The translations under genes and the position numbers were made by a program. A stretch of DNA of 58,371 nucleotides from a bacterium (GTDB lineage: Bacteria; Vulcanimicrobiota; Xenobia; Xenobiales; JADMJV01): assembly GCA_018780265.1 (NCBI GenBank), contig JADMJV010000006.1, forward strand, positions 8,478 to 66,848. The letters are read 5' to 3'. This document shows positions 34,658 to 43,548 of this stretch, piece after piece (within the stretch, counting starts at the first letter, position 1; the number at the start of each line of letters is the position of its first letter). Below the pieces are notes generated by a model. That model ran no database searches. It saw nothing but the letters and a program-made list of their open reading frames with translations, and was not told where the DNA came from.

Positions 34658-37066
34658 ATGCTACACCCTCGTCGCCTTCATTTAAGGCCCACCGAACCCG
34701 AGAGCGCTACCGCCCTCGCCCAGGCTCTCGACCTCCCCGAGGTGGTGGCCCAATTGCTGATTCAACGGAATTTACGCGACGAGGACGAAGCTCGCAGCTT
34801 TCTCTTCGATGACGCCTCGTCGGTGTGCTCCGACCCCATGTTGTTCCGCGACATGGCCCTGGCAGTGCCCCTGATCGAAAGAGCCATCCACGACCAGGAG
34901 CTGATTTTTATTCACGGCGACTACGATGTAGACGGCGTCTGTTCTACAGTTCTGCTGGTCGAAGGTCTTACAGCACTGGGCGCCACGGTGGAACATCATG
35001 TGCCCGACCGTTTCACTGAGGGCTATGGCGTTTCCATCAAAGCCGTCGAGGCGGCCGCCGAGCGCGGAGCCAAAATGCTGCTCACCTGCGACTGCGGCTC
35101 CAGCAGTCACAGCGCCATCGAACTGGCTCAGCAGCGAGGCATGACCGTGATCGTCACCGACCATCACAGCCTCCCCAACCCACTCCCGACACCAGAAGCC
35201 TTTATCAACCCTCAACTGAGCGACTGCGCCTACCCCTTCAAGCCCATGTGCGGAGCCACCATCGCCTACAAGCTGGTGTGCGCCCTGTATCAACAGCGCG
35301 GCCTGGCCTGGCCGGATCATTTTCTCGATCTGGTGGCCGTGGCCACCATCGCCGATGTAATGCCTTTGCTGGGTGAAAACCGCGGTCTGGTGCGCAGCGG
35401 ACTGCGCCAACTTGCCTTGCTGCAGCGCCCAGGTTGGCGGGCTCTGGCTCAGGTAGCTGGCCTGGAGGAAGGCCCTTGGGGCAGTTTTGCCGTGGGCTTC
35501 GGTCTGGGCCCCCGCATCAATGCCGCAGGCCGACTGGAAAATGCCAAACTGGCCGTCGACCTGTTGCTGACCCAAGACGATGGAGAGGCTCGCAAACTGG
35601 CCTCCTACCTGGACAAACTCAACCAGCAGCGGCGCGATCTCGAGGCCCACATGCGCAGTCAGGTAGAAGAACGCCTGGAAGCTGAGCCCGCCAAATTGGA
35701 CCTGGGCGTGGTCGTCGAGGCCGGCGACGAATGGCATCAGGGCGTGGTGGGCATCACCGCCAGTCGGGTGGTGGACCGTTACGGTCTGCCGGCCTTCATC
35801 ATGGGCAGGGTTGGCGAGGTTTGCAAAGGGTCGGCAAGAGCCCCCGAAAACGTCAACCTCTTTCAAGCCATGCACAAGTGTGCCGATGTCTTTGTCAAAT
35901 TTGGTGGCCACGCCCGGGCCGCCGGATTTACGATAGCCTGGGACCGGGTCGATGAAATGCGCCAACGATTGGCAGCGGCAGTGGCCGAAGTGCGCCAGGG
36001 ACCGGCCCCGGTTCACGCCGACATGGAATTGAGCCTGCGCGCCGCCAATCTCGACCTGGCACGCCAACTCCGCCTGTTGGAGCCCCTGGGGGAAGCCAAC
36101 CGCACCCCCGTCTTTCTGGCCCGGAGGGTGCGTCTGGAACAGTTAAAAACCATGGGCAAAGCCCAGGAGCATTTGCGCTTTCGCCTGGTTCAAGGCGAAT
36201 TGCAGCGCAAAGCCGTGGCCTTCCGCCTGGCCGGCGATCGCGAGCAAATTCTTGAAAAGCAACTCTACTACGACGTCCTCTTCGAATTGGAAGAAGAATC
36301 CTGGGAGGGGGCCTCCTATCCTTCGTTGCGAGTGCAAGCCTTGCTTGAGCCAGAACCTCAAGTCTTTGCCCTGCTGCAGCAGCGCCCGCAATGGAGCCAA
36401 AATGGCAACTGTCCCAGCCTGGTGGACGGGCGCAATGTGGTCAGCCGACGGGCTTATCTGGAGGCCTTGCTCGAGCAGGGACAGCAACCGTTGGTGGTGG
36501 TCCACGACGACTCGCAACGAGCCAAAGTGCAGGCCGCCCTGCCCCAGCACCTTTTGACCATGGAAACCTATGCCAACCTGCGGGCAGGCTTTGAAGACGT
36601 GGTGTTGCTCTATCCGCCTTCCTCGTTGCCAGACTTACTGCAGCCCGCCCTGCAACAAGCAGCTCGTGTGCACGTGTTGTTTGGTGGCCGCGAATTGCGC
36701 CAGGAGGTGCAGCGCCAGTCCGACCGCTGGCTGGATCGGCCTCGCTTGGAAGGGATCTGGAAATCGCTGGTGCGCCACGCCCGTCAGGGTCGCCTGGAGC
36801 AGCAACAGTTCCCGTCCATCGAAGAAGACATCCGACCTCTTAAGGCCTCCGCCTTAACCCTGTCGCAAGCTGTGGAAGTTTTCGAGGAGCTTCAGCTTGT
36901 AGAACGAAAACCTGACTCGTGGATCATTCGTGCCTCCGGTGGTCGACGCCTGGAGGAATCCAGGCGCTACCAAGAGATGTGCCGGGGACGGGAGCAATTT
37001 ATGCAGTTGGTACAAAGGTTTGACGAGCGACACCTACGCCTGGAGGAACGCCTGGTCGGAGTGTGA
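34658..37066 (+). CDS. recJ: Single-stranded-DNA exonuclease RecJ
   Basis: 802 residues. DHH phosphoesterase motifs are IHGDYDVDGVCST (about 86-98), LLTCDCGSS (about 142) and VIVTDHHS (about 165). The DHHA1 part follows with EWHQGVVGITASRVVDRY (about 358) and GGHARAAGF (about 415). The OB-fold follows. About 220 C-terminal residues beyond the E. coli length form an extension like those of long Gram-positive-type RecJ. It is a 5'-3' ssDNA exonuclease used in repair and recombination. First gene of the recJ-rel-dtd run, overlapping the next gene by 4 nt (GTGA). Confidence 0.95.
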   Translation: MLHPRRLHLRPTEPESATALAQALDLPEVVAQLLIQRNLRDEDEARSFLFDDASSVCSDPMLFRDMALAVPLIERAIHDQELIFIHGDYDVDGVCSTVLLVEGLTALGATVEHHVPDRFTEGYGVSIKAVEAAAERGAKMLLTCDCGSSSHSAIELAQQRGMTVIVTDHHSLPNPLPTPEAFINPQLSDCAYPFKPMCGATIAYKLVCALYQQRGLAWPDHFLDLVAVATIADVMPLLGENRGLVRSGLRQLALLQRPGWRALAQVAGLEEGPWGSFAVGFGLGPRINAAGRLENAKLAVDLLLTQDDGEARKLASYLDKLNQQRRDLEAHMRSQVEERLEAEPAKLDLGVVVEAGDEWHQGVVGITASRVVDRYGLPAFIMGRVGEVCKGSARAPENVNLFQAMHKCADVFVKFGGHARAAGFTIAWDRVDEMRQRLAAAVAEVRQGPAPVHADMELSLRAANLDLARQLRLLEPLGEANRTPVFLARRVRLEQLKTMGKAQEHLRFRLVQGELQRKAVAFRLAGDREQILEKQLYYDVLFELEEESWEGASYPSLRVQALLEPEPQVFALLQQRPQWSQNGNCPSLVDGRNVVSRRAYLEALLEQGQQPLVVVHDDSQRAKVQAALPQHLLTMETYANLRAGFEDVVLLYPPSSLPDLLQPALQQAARVHVLFGGRELRQEVQRQSDRWLDRPRLEGIWKSLVRHARQGRLEQQQFPSIEEDIRPLKASALTLSQAVEVFEELQLVERKPDSWIIRASGGRRLEESRRYQEMCRGREQFMQLVQRFDERHLRLEERLVGV

Positions 37067-38349
37067 GTGTCTGGGATCCGCTGACCCGCAATCCTTTTCG
37101 TTTGCTGGGCATTCCGCGCGAGCAGCAGCCCCCGCTTAGTCTTTCGTCGGCGGTGGTCCTGGCCTGCCCCGGGTTGGAGCCCGTCGAATTGACCGAAACG
37201 CTGCTACAAACCTGTTTGCAGCAGTTGCAATCGGAGCGGTTGCCCTTCTACCGAGCCACCTGGTTCGACTCCACCCGCCCTCTGGACCAACTGGCCTGGC
37301 TAGACATTTGCGAGCGGCGCCTCAACGAGGCCTGGCGGCGATGGAGCAGTGAAAACCACCTGCTCTCCCAACACAATCTGGCCGTACTCGCGCACTTGCG
37401 CTGGATGATGGAGCCAACTGACCACGCTCTCTGGAGGGGTTGCGCCAATCGATGGCGAGATCTGGCTACGCTCACCCAAGATCCCGGCTACTTTCAGGTT
37501 CTTGCCGATTTTCGCGCCTGGCAAAAGGATCAGGCCTTTGTGCTGCTGGGCAAAGGCGATGCCGCTCAATTGCGCGAGTGCTGGACGGTAAGCGTCTTCC
37601 TTTCATCGGTGGAAGAGATCCAGGCCGAGCAGATGCACATGTTGACGGCCGAGTTTGAGCGCTGGAATCTCGAGTTGGCGGCGCTGCGCCAGGGATTGCT
37701 CGATGGTATTTCGGTTCGCGACGTGACCGGCCGCTACGAACTGGAGTTGATGCCCCTGGCACGATTTCTCCAGGAAGCCACCCTTGACAACCTCCCCCTG
37801 GCGGCCCAATTTCGCAGAGACTTGAGTCTTTTCTATCGGGCCCTGGCGCGCGCCTGGTGGGACCTGCCTGAGGATGCTGCCAAAGATTACGCCCAGGCCT
37901 GGTTGGAGAAGGCGGTCGAGCTGGCCGACGAAGCCACCCGTGGAGAGTGGCGGGCCGAACTTGAGCACTGGCGGGTCAGCCGCTACCCGAGCGAAGTTCG
38001 TGCGGCCAATATCTCCAGCTTGATACCCGGAGACGAAGCGCGGGCCCCGCGCCGCCGATTGGGCGCAGTCCTGGCCGCTCTGGGTCTGCTGGCCGTGCTT
38101 TGGGCTGCCAGCCATCACCGCGATCCGATGGCAGGACTGACTCGGCCAGCGGCCCAGAAGCGGGCCGACGAGATCGTGCAAGAGATGAGCCCACTGGCCG
38201 AACGCCTCTCCAAGATGCCACCCGAAATCGAGCGGGCTCAGGGACCCCAGCGCCAGGCAATGCAGGATGAACAGCAACGAATGCAGCAACGCCTGGCCGC
38301 CCTCAAAGGGGAGCTCATGCGCATTCAAAAGTGGCTGGACCGGCATTGA
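37063..38349 (+). CDS. Unknown membrane-anchored helical protein
   Basis: 428 residues; GTG overlaps the recJ stop. The opening DPLTRNPFRLLGIPREQQP resembles the start of J-domain-like proteins (NPF..LG), but no HPD motif follows. The body to about 320 is Trp-rich and helical. A single membrane helix sits at about 337-352 (GAVLAALGLLAVLWAA), followed by a coiled-coil-like tail rich in Gln, Glu and Met (QRQAMQDEQQRMQQRLAAL). The topology is therefore cytoplasmic body, helix, short tail. Position between recJ and rel gives no clear hint of function. Confidence 0.65.
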   Translation: MSVWDPLTRNPFRLLGIPREQQPPLSLSSAVVLACPGLEPVELTETLLQTCLQQLQSERLPFYRATWFDSTRPLDQLAWLDICERRLNEAWRRWSSENHLLSQHNLAVLAHLRWMMEPTDHALWRGCANRWRDLATLTQDPGYFQVLADFRAWQKDQAFVLLGKGDAAQLRECWTVSVFLSSVEEIQAEQMHMLTAEFERWNLELAALRQGLLDGISVRDVTGRYELELMPLARFLQEATLDNLPLAAQFRRDLSLFYRALARAWWDLPEDAAKDYAQAWLEKAVELADEATRGEWRAELEHWRVSRYPSEVRAANISSLIPGDEARAPRRRLGAVLAALGLLAVLWAASHHRDPMAGLTRPAAQKRADEIVQEMSPLAERLSKMPPEIERAQGPQRQAMQDEQQRMQQRLAALKGELMRIQKWLDRH

Positions 38350-38385
38350 AAGAAATTTCCCCAGAGGCAGCGAACGGCATGCTCC

Positions 38386-40635
38386 TTGACGACCTTAGAA
38401 GGTATTTTGTGCCAACAAGCCATCGAATTGGGTGGGCCCGAAGTTGAGCGCCTGCTGCGCCGGCTCTCTGCCTACTATTCTTTAGAAGAACTCGAACTGG
38501 TGGCCCGCGCCTATCTGCTGGCCGAAGAACGCCATCGCCCCCAACAGCGCAGTTCGGGGGAGCCCTATATCACCCATCCCGTGGCCGTGGCCCACATCCT
38601 GGCCGAATATCGTCTGGACGCACCCACCCTGGCCGCAAGTCTGCTCCACGACACCGTGGAAGATACCCCCACCACACTGGACGAATTGGGAAGCACCTTC
38701 AGCCCCGAAATCGCCATGCTGGTGGACGGCGTCACCAAGTTGACCTCGATCAGCTCCAGGCAGGGCCGCGACGCTCCCACCCCGCGCAGCAAACAGGCGG
38801 CCCAGGCCGAAAATCTTCGCAAAATCTTTCTGGCCATGGCCCGTGACCTGCGCGTCATTTTGATCAAACTGGCCGACCGGCTGCACAATCTGCGAACCTT
38901 AGGTGCTTTGAGGCCCCAAAAGCAAGAGTCCATCGCCACGGAAACCCTGGAGATCTTCGCCCCCATCGCCTCCCGCCTGGGTGTGTTCCAGATGAAGATT
39001 GAACTGGAAGATCTCTCGTTTCGCTACCGCTACCCCAAAGAGTATCAAGAAATGTGCCAGGGCCTGGAGCGCCTCCGGCCCGTGCTGGAGAGGGCTATCG
39101 AAGAAGCCCGGTCGGCCATCGAGAAGCGGCTGGAAACCCTTAACATCAAGGCCCGACTGGAATGGCGCGAAAAACACCTGTATTCTACCTTCAAAAAAAT
39201 TCAGCGCACCCAAAGGCCTCTGGAAGACATTTACGATCTGCTGGCCCTGCGCATTATTGTAGACAAGGTCGAAGATTGTTACAGCATTTTGGGCCTGATT
39301 CACTCGATTTGGGTACCCATGAAAGATCGAATCAAGGACTATATCGCGGTTCCCAAGAGCAACAACTATCGCAGCCTGCACACCACCGTGTACGGGCCTG
39401 GAGACCACCCCCTGGAAATTCAAATTCGCACCTGGGAAATGCACCAGGTCAACGAAATGGGCATCGCGGCCCACTGGGCCTATAAAGAGGGTAAGGCGCC
39501 TCCCAGCCGGGACACGGCCATGTTCAAAGAGATCTATCCCTGGATTCGGGCCATTCTGGACTGGGACGCGGAGACACGCGACGCCAAGGAATATGTAGAC
39601 AATCTCAAGGTCGATCTGCTTTCCAATGAGGTATTTGTATTTACGCCGGGTGGCGACGTGATCGACCTGCCCACCGGCTCGGTCCCCATCGACTTCGCCT
39701 ATCGAGTGCACACTCAGGTGGGCCATCGCTGCATTGGCGCCAAAGTCAACGGCAAGATGGTCCCCTTTGACTACAAATTGCAAAACGCCGATGTAGTCGA
39801 GGTGGTCACCAGCAAGAACGGCACACCCTCCTTGGACTGGTTACGCATTTGCGGCAGCAATCAGGCCCGCAACAAAATCCGCAACTGGTTTAAGAAAGAG
39901 CGCCGCGAGGAGAACATCGTGCGTGGGCGCGACATGTTGCGCCGCGAGTTGACCAAGCAGCGCATGGACGGCGTTCTCAACGACGAAGACGTGATGAATC
40001 GCATCGCCAAGTCGATGAATTTCGAAAAAGGCGATGACATGCTGGCCTCGATGGGTTTTGGCGAAACGTCGCTGGCCCAATTCTTGGGACGCCTCCGCGA
40101 CGAATTACCCAAGGAGTCCTCGCAGACCCTGTTGCCGGAGCCGCGCCGACCCAGCGGCAAGAAAAAGTCCCATCAACCGGTTAAAGTCAAAGGCATCGAC
40201 AATATCCTGATTCGCTTCTCCAAGTGTTGCGCGCCAGTGCCGGGCGACAATGTGGTGGGGTATATCACGCTGGGCAAGGGTGTCTCGGTACACGTGGCCG
40301 ACTGCCCCAATCTGGCCAGCATGGTGACCAAGGCGCCCGAGCGAGTCCTCGAGGTCGAGTGGGAATCGACTGGTGAAAGTGGCAACTATCACGTTGAACT
40401 TGAGATCGATGCCTGGGACCGCGACGGCCTGCTCTCCGAAGTCATGGGTATTCTCAACGAGGCCCGCATCCCCACTCGCTCGTGCAAGGCCTGGGCCAAG
40501 AAAGACCGGGCTTTTATGAAGGTTGGGGTGGAGATTTTGCACAAGCGCCAACTTGATGAATTAATCAAACGACTTCGCAAAGTGCGTGATGTCATCAGCG
40601 TCTCGCGCACCCAAACCGCTGGCAGCGGCACTTGA
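38386..40635 (+). CDS. rel: Bifunctional (p)ppGpp synthetase/hydrolase (RelA/SpoT family)
   Basis: 749 residues from TTG 38386; an ATG at 38379 is out of frame. The HD hydrolase domain has YITHPVAVA and LLHDTVEDT (about 67-93), so hydrolysis looks intact. The synthetase domain has KDYIAVPKSNNYRSLHTTV (about 318-336) and LEIQIRTWEMHQVNE. TGS starts near 420 (VFVFTPGGDVIDLP), and a C-terminal ACT domain starts near 670 (VELEIDAWDRDGLLSEV). It sets ppGpp levels in the stringent response. Its last bases overlap dtd (TTGA). Confidence 0.96.
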   Translation: MTTLEGILCQQAIELGGPEVERLLRRLSAYYSLEELELVARAYLLAEERHRPQQRSSGEPYITHPVAVAHILAEYRLDAPTLAASLLHDTVEDTPTTLDELGSTFSPEIAMLVDGVTKLTSISSRQGRDAPTPRSKQAAQAENLRKIFLAMARDLRVILIKLADRLHNLRTLGALRPQKQESIATETLEIFAPIASRLGVFQMKIELEDLSFRYRYPKEYQEMCQGLERLRPVLERAIEEARSAIEKRLETLNIKARLEWREKHLYSTFKKIQRTQRPLEDIYDLLALRIIVDKVEDCYSILGLIHSIWVPMKDRIKDYIAVPKSNNYRSLHTTVYGPGDHPLEIQIRTWEMHQVNEMGIAAHWAYKEGKAPPSRDTAMFKEIYPWIRAILDWDAETRDAKEYVDNLKVDLLSNEVFVFTPGGDVIDLPTGSVPIDFAYRVHTQVGHRCIGAKVNGKMVPFDYKLQNADVVEVVTSKNGTPSLDWLRICGSNQARNKIRNWFKKERREENIVRGRDMLRRELTKQRMDGVLNDEDVMNRIAKSMNFEKGDDMLASMGFGETSLAQFLGRLRDELPKESSQTLLPEPRRPSGKKKSHQPVKVKGIDNILIRFSKCCAPVPGDNVVGYITLGKGVSVHVADCPNLASMVTKAPERVLEVEWESTGESGNYHVELEIDAWDRDGLLSEVMGILNEARIPTRSCKAWAKKDRAFMKVGVEILHKRQLDELIKRLRKVRDVISVSRTQTAGSGT

Positions 40636-41081
40636 GGGCGTTGATCCAAAAGGTTTCCCAGGCCAATGTGAAGGTTGACGGGGAAATTCGCGGATCCATC
40701 GGACGCGGTTTCCTAATCCTCCTTGGGGTAGGTCAGGAGGACACCACACGGCAGGCCGATTGGCTGGCCGACAAAGTGGTCCACTTGCGCGTCTTTGAAG
40801 ACGATCAAGGCAAAATGAATCTCTCCTTGCTAGAGGTGGGCGGCGAGGCGCTGGTGGTTTCTCAGTTCACGCTCTTTGCCGACTGCCGCAAAGGCCGACG
40901 CCCCTCCTTCAGCCAGGCCGCCCGCCCCGAAGCTGCCGTGCCTCTGTATGAACACTTTGTGGCTAAACTTCAGTCCTTGTTACCCAAGGTGGCCACGGGA
41001 GTCTTCCAGACCCACATGGACGTGTCGCTGACCAATGATGGGCCCGTCACTCTGTGGTTAGATACCGCCGACCTCGGTTAA
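40632..41081 (+). CDS. dtd: D-aminoacyl-tRNA deacylase
   Basis: 149 residues; TTG overlaps the rel stop. DTD hallmarks are RALIQKVSQANVKVDGE at the start, the substrate-binding SQFTLFADCRKGRRPSF (about 77-93) and the second active-site loop LTNDGPVTLWLDT (about 132-144; the family shows NxGPVT, here NDGPVT). It removes D-amino acids and Gly mischarged on tRNA. rel-dtd adjacency is common. Its stop codon lies inside the left copy of the 61-bp direct repeat described below. Confidence 0.96.
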   Translation: MRALIQKVSQANVKVDGEIRGSIGRGFLILLGVGQEDTTRQADWLADKVVHLRVFEDDQGKMNLSLLEVGGEALVVSQFTLFADCRKGRRPSFSQAARPEAAVPLYEHFVAKLQSLLPKVATGVFQTHMDVSLTNDGPVTLWLDTADLG

Positions 41082-41138
41082 ATCGAAAAGTCGCTCGAGC
41101 CACCCAGGTGACGGAACCCTCCGGCATCTTGTTTGACC
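41078..41138. repeat. Left 61-bp direct repeat: displaced 3' end of the 42684 gene
   Basis: This copy matches 42684-42744 at 56 of 61 positions by my alignment. Read on the minus strand it encodes the same tail as the 42684 gene: VKQ, two changed residues, GGF, then HLGGSSDFS and a stop. It begins at TTAA, which serves as both the minus-strand stop and the dtd stop, reproducing a 4-nt tail-to-tail overlap. No open reading frame upstream on the minus strand leads into it (TAG two codons before VKQ), so it is a fragment. Confidence 0.8.
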
Positions 41139-41357
41139 GTCTATTTGACGCCCTCAGGCCAGACCGGGTCGGTACCTGTCCAGTGTTCCTGACGCCTGAC
41201 AATCCAGGAAAACCGAGTTGGTCAGGTCCTGGCCAACGGCTGTCAGTGGCGGCCCGACCCATCGCAAAAGCCAGACCCGAGCCTGGTCAGGCGGCTTCCC
41301 ATTCGTCCCAACGCATGGTTAACAACCCATGTCGCTGTGCAGTGAGCCGCTTCAAAT

Positions 41358-42542
41358 CTAGCCCGATGAAAGGGGCCACCCTGCCGCGAAGTTCTCGACA
41401 AGGTCATCTCGGTTGAGAAAATGTCCCTCGTGAGAGGCCGGAAAGGCTTGGTAGAACTCATCCAGAGCCAAATAGTGACGGTCGTGAGGGCTGGCCCAGC
41501 TGACCTGGACAGGAAGTGGACGCCCCTGATGGATCACTACGAAGTCAACTTCTCGCACGTGCCGCCAATAGAACACGCGCCCAAACCGTTTACGCAGAGC
41601 CAAGAATGCGGCGCATTCGAGAGCCTTGCCCTGATCGGGAGCAGCGCCCGCCACAACAGCTTTGCGCAAACCGGTGTCTACGGGATAGTATTTCTTGTTG
41701 CGAACTTGCTGCTGACGGCTAGAATGCCCGAAGAAGGGACATGAGAAGAGCAGATAGGCGGCCTCGGCCGCGAGCAAGTAGCCGCTCACCGTCTCCACAC
41801 TGAGCCCACAGACACCAGCCACACGACGCAAACTCATCTCAGACCCACAAGTCTCGAACACCATCTGGATGACGGCTCGAACCGGAAAACTTGAACGAGC
41901 CCCCACACGATTCGTGATGTCGCGCTCCACGATGTCCAAAAAATACTGCTGGCGAAGGCTCAAGTCACCTTGGGAAAGCAGAATCTTGGGGAACCCTCCC
42001 AAAGCCAGGAACGACTCTGGCGTGAGGTCGGGGAGGGCGTGTGTGGCCTCCTGGAAGTCGAAAGGATAGAGTTCCGCGAGCCGGTGCCGACCGGTTAGTC
42101 TTGATGACAGCTCCCCCGACAGGAGTGAAGCATTGGAGCCCGTGATGGAAAAATGGTCGCCGCGGTTGCGCTCCAGTCGCATGTGTAGCCATTTCTCCCA
42201 CTGGGGTACATTTTGCACCTCATCAAAAAAATACCACAGGGGACCTTCTGGCCTCTTGGACACGAACAAGTCGGAGATCCTGGATAAAAGCTCCGGACCC
42301 AGGTGAGGACTCAACCTCGGGTCCTCAAAATTGACAAACATGCATCGCTCTGGGGGGATCTCCCACCGCTCCATCAACTGCGCCAGCAGCGTAGACTTGC
42401 CGCAACGTCTCACCCCCTGAATGGCCAGCACTAGCTGGGAATCGGGTGGCGGCAGGGTAAGCAGTCGAGGGACACTGGGCGGCGGGGGGCCCTCCCAGTA
42501 GCTCCAGTAGTTAAGAATTTCTAAGAGATCATCGTCGCTCAC
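41358..42542 (-). CDS. AAA ATPase with C-terminal DUF4143 domain
   Basis: 394 residues from GTG 42540-42542. The AAA_14 domain has Walker A GVRRCGKSTLL (about 43-53), Walker B WYFFDEVQNVPQW (about 102-114) and sensor-type SITGSNASLL (about 131). The DUF4143 part spans about 200-370, with a winged-helix-like stretch (LRRVAGVCGLSVETVSGYL), YYPVDTGLRKA and a nuclease-like end EVDFVVIHQGRPLPVQVSWA. This family is widespread, mostly solitary and scattered by transfer; its function is unsettled. The -10 element lies about 10 nt from the start codon and there is no Shine-Dalgarno site, which suggests a leaderless transcript. Confidence 0.9.
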   Translation of the reverse strand: MSDDDLLEILNYWSYWEGPPPPSVPRLLTLPPPDSQLVLAIQGVRRCGKSTLLAQLMERWEIPPERCMFVNFEDPRLSPHLGPELLSRISDLFVSKRPEGPLWYFFDEVQNVPQWEKWLHMRLERNRGDHFSITGSNASLLSGELSSRLTGRHRLAELYPFDFQEATHALPDLTPESFLALGGFPKILLSQGDLSLRQQYFLDIVERDITNRVGARSSFPVRAVIQMVFETCGSEMSLRRVAGVCGLSVETVSGYLLAAEAAYLLFSCPFFGHSSRQQQVRNKKYYPVDTGLRKAVVAGAAPDQGKALECAAFLALRKRFGRVFYWRHVREVDFVVIHQGRPLPVQVSWASPHDRHYLALDEFYQAFPASHEGHFLNRDDLVENFAAGWPLSSG

Positions 42543-42545
42543 ATC

Positions 42546-42597
42546 GAAGTGTAGACTACAGTCTACACTTCCAGGGTGTCAACCGTAGTCTACACTT
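42546..42597 (-). promoter_or_regulatory. Iterated palindromic operator upstream of the DUF4143 gene
   Basis: The half-site AAGTGTAGACT occurs three times. Two copies form a perfect inverted repeat with 12-bp arms (GAAGTGTAGACT, 42546-42557 and 42560-42571) around a 2-bp centre. A third copy lies at 42587-42597, pointing toward the gene. The array overlaps the promoter elements and ends 4 nt before the start codon, so a bound protein would block transcription. No regulator gene is adjacent; the ATPase itself or a host factor may bind. Confidence 0.65.
42553..42582 (-). promoter_or_regulatory. Promoter of the DUF4143 gene
   Basis: Read on the minus strand, a perfect TTGACA -35 box (42577-42582) is followed 18 bp later by TAGTCT (42553-42558), a weak -10 box, with the GTG start codon 10 nt further on. 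The -10 box is part of the palindrome. Confidence 0.55.
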
Positions 42598-42683
42598 TCG
42601 CAGCCCCATCGCAGATCCACAGCCTTGCGCTCGACAGGTGTTGAGGGTCAGGTCAAATTTCTCCAGGGTTCGCCGCTGGTGTG

Positions 42684-42744
42684 TTAAACCGAAAAGTCGC
42701 TCGAGCCACCCAGGTGACTGAACCCTCCCTCATTTTGTTTGACC
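42684..42744. repeat. Right 61-bp direct repeat: functional 3' end of the 42684 gene
   Basis: This copy is the intact C-terminal coding end, including the stop codon, of the minus-strand hypothetical gene. It differs from the left copy (41078-41138) at five positions, three of them within an 8-nt stretch (GGCATCTT versus CTCATTTT). Confidence 0.8.
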
Positions 42745-43067
42745 TGCTGGACGGTAACGCTGAGGCGCTCATCGGTGAAAAAGACCAGCTTCTTCTGGCT
42801 GTAGTGCTCGTAGTCGCGGGTTTCCTTGACCAGATCTCCTTTAGGCTCAAGACTGATTGAGACCTTGTCGCGCGTTTTCAGGTCATTGTCGAAGCGGCTG
42901 TCTTTGAGCACGGTGTAGTTGCCCTCGGGGTCGGATACCGAGAAACTTTCAACGACCTGGAAGTTGTCGCCATCGACTTTGACCTGCTCGCCGGCCTTGG
43001 CCCGGTCACGAATCTGGTCTTTGATCTGGTTGAATTTACGGACGGAGTTGGCGTTGCTGTCGATCAT
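42684..43067 (-). CDS. Small hypothetical protein next to the insertion
   Basis: 127 residues from ATG 43065-43067, with AGGTGGGAGAG upstream. The sequence is polar, with a helical start (VRKFNQIKDQIRDRAKAGE) and a beta-rich body (NFQVVESFSVSDPEGNYTVL, then KVSISLEPKG). No recognised domain. Its 3' end is duplicated 1.6 kb away, and the ancestral gene probably ended in a 4-nt overlap with dtd. Confidence 0.7.
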   Translation of the reverse strand: MIDSNANSVRKFNQIKDQIRDRAKAGEQVKVDGDNFQVVESFSVSDPEGNYTVLKDSRFDNDLKTRDKVSISLEPKGDLVKETRDYEHYSQKKLVFFTDERLSVTVQQVKQNEGGFSHLGGSSDFSV

Positions 43068-43178
43068 GGTCGGCTCTCCCACCTTTTTTTCTTTGCAGTC
43101 TAAGCAGTCGGCCTGACAAAACTATGAAAGTCGGTTTCTTGGCGGGACCCGGCGGTCAGATACGCCGAAGGAGTTGCT

Positions 43179-43538
43179 ATGGCTGAACTGATCGAGCAAC
43201 CCCTGCGAATCCAGGCTCCTGGAACTCCCCCCAAGTTCATCGACGAATTTGTGGGCCGCACCCACACAGGCGAGTCGCGGGTATCCATCGCCCACATGCG
43301 CAGCCCACAGGGCTGGTCCGAACCCCATCAGGTCTGTCAGTTTGATGAATACGCGCTGGTTTTGCGAGGGAGTTTATGGGTGGAAACCGACCAGGGGATC
43401 CTCCAGGTGCAGGCCGGACAGGCCGTGCTGGTGCGAAGCGGCGAGCGCGTCCAATACAGCACACCTACAGACGAAGGCGCCGAATATGTGGCTGTCTGCC
43501 TGCCCGCCTTTGACCTGACCCTGGTCGATCGCTCCTGA
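43179..43538 (+). CDS. Cupin-domain protein
   Basis: 119 residues from ATG 43179 with a strong GAAGGAG site 6 nt upstream. It is a single small cupin barrel: motif 1 region HQVCQFDEYALVLRGSLWVET (about 51-71, only part of the His/Glu metal set is visible) and motif 2 region VQAGQAVLVRSGERVQYSTP (about 78-97, where the metal His is replaced). Metal binding is therefore uncertain. It may be a sensor or a sugar-binding protein; the partner is unknown. It is divergent from the 42684 gene. Confidence 0.8.
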   Translation: MAELIEQPLRIQAPGTPPKFIDEFVGRTHTGESRVSIAHMRSPQGWSEPHQVCQFDEYALVLRGSLWVETDQGILQVQAGQAVLVRSGERVQYSTPTDEGAEYVAVCLPAFDLTLVDRS

Positions 43539-43548
43539 CGTGTAGACC

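Larger units (their letters stand above)
41078..42683. mobile_element. Putative insertion carrying a DUF4143 ATPase gene
   Basis: The segment between the two 61-bp repeats holds only one gene, the AAA/DUF4143 ATPase, with its own operator-like promoter. The left repeat duplicates the 3' end of the gene now lying to the right, as integrative elements do at gene ends. I see no integrase, transposase or terminal inverted repeats, so the mechanism is unknown. The stretch 41139-41357 (about 220 nt) holds no gene I can support. The stretch 42599-42683 is also empty. Confidence 0.5.

Noticed and set aside
34772..36067. 431-codon open frame opposite recJ
   Set aside because: It is antisense to the conserved RecJ core and has Gln/His-rich shadow composition typical of GC-rich antisense frames.
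41139..42683. Terminal inverted repeats or a transposase for the DUF4143 segment
   Set aside because: I found neither; the only gene is the ATPase, and a 61-bp duplication is too long for a usual transposition target duplication.
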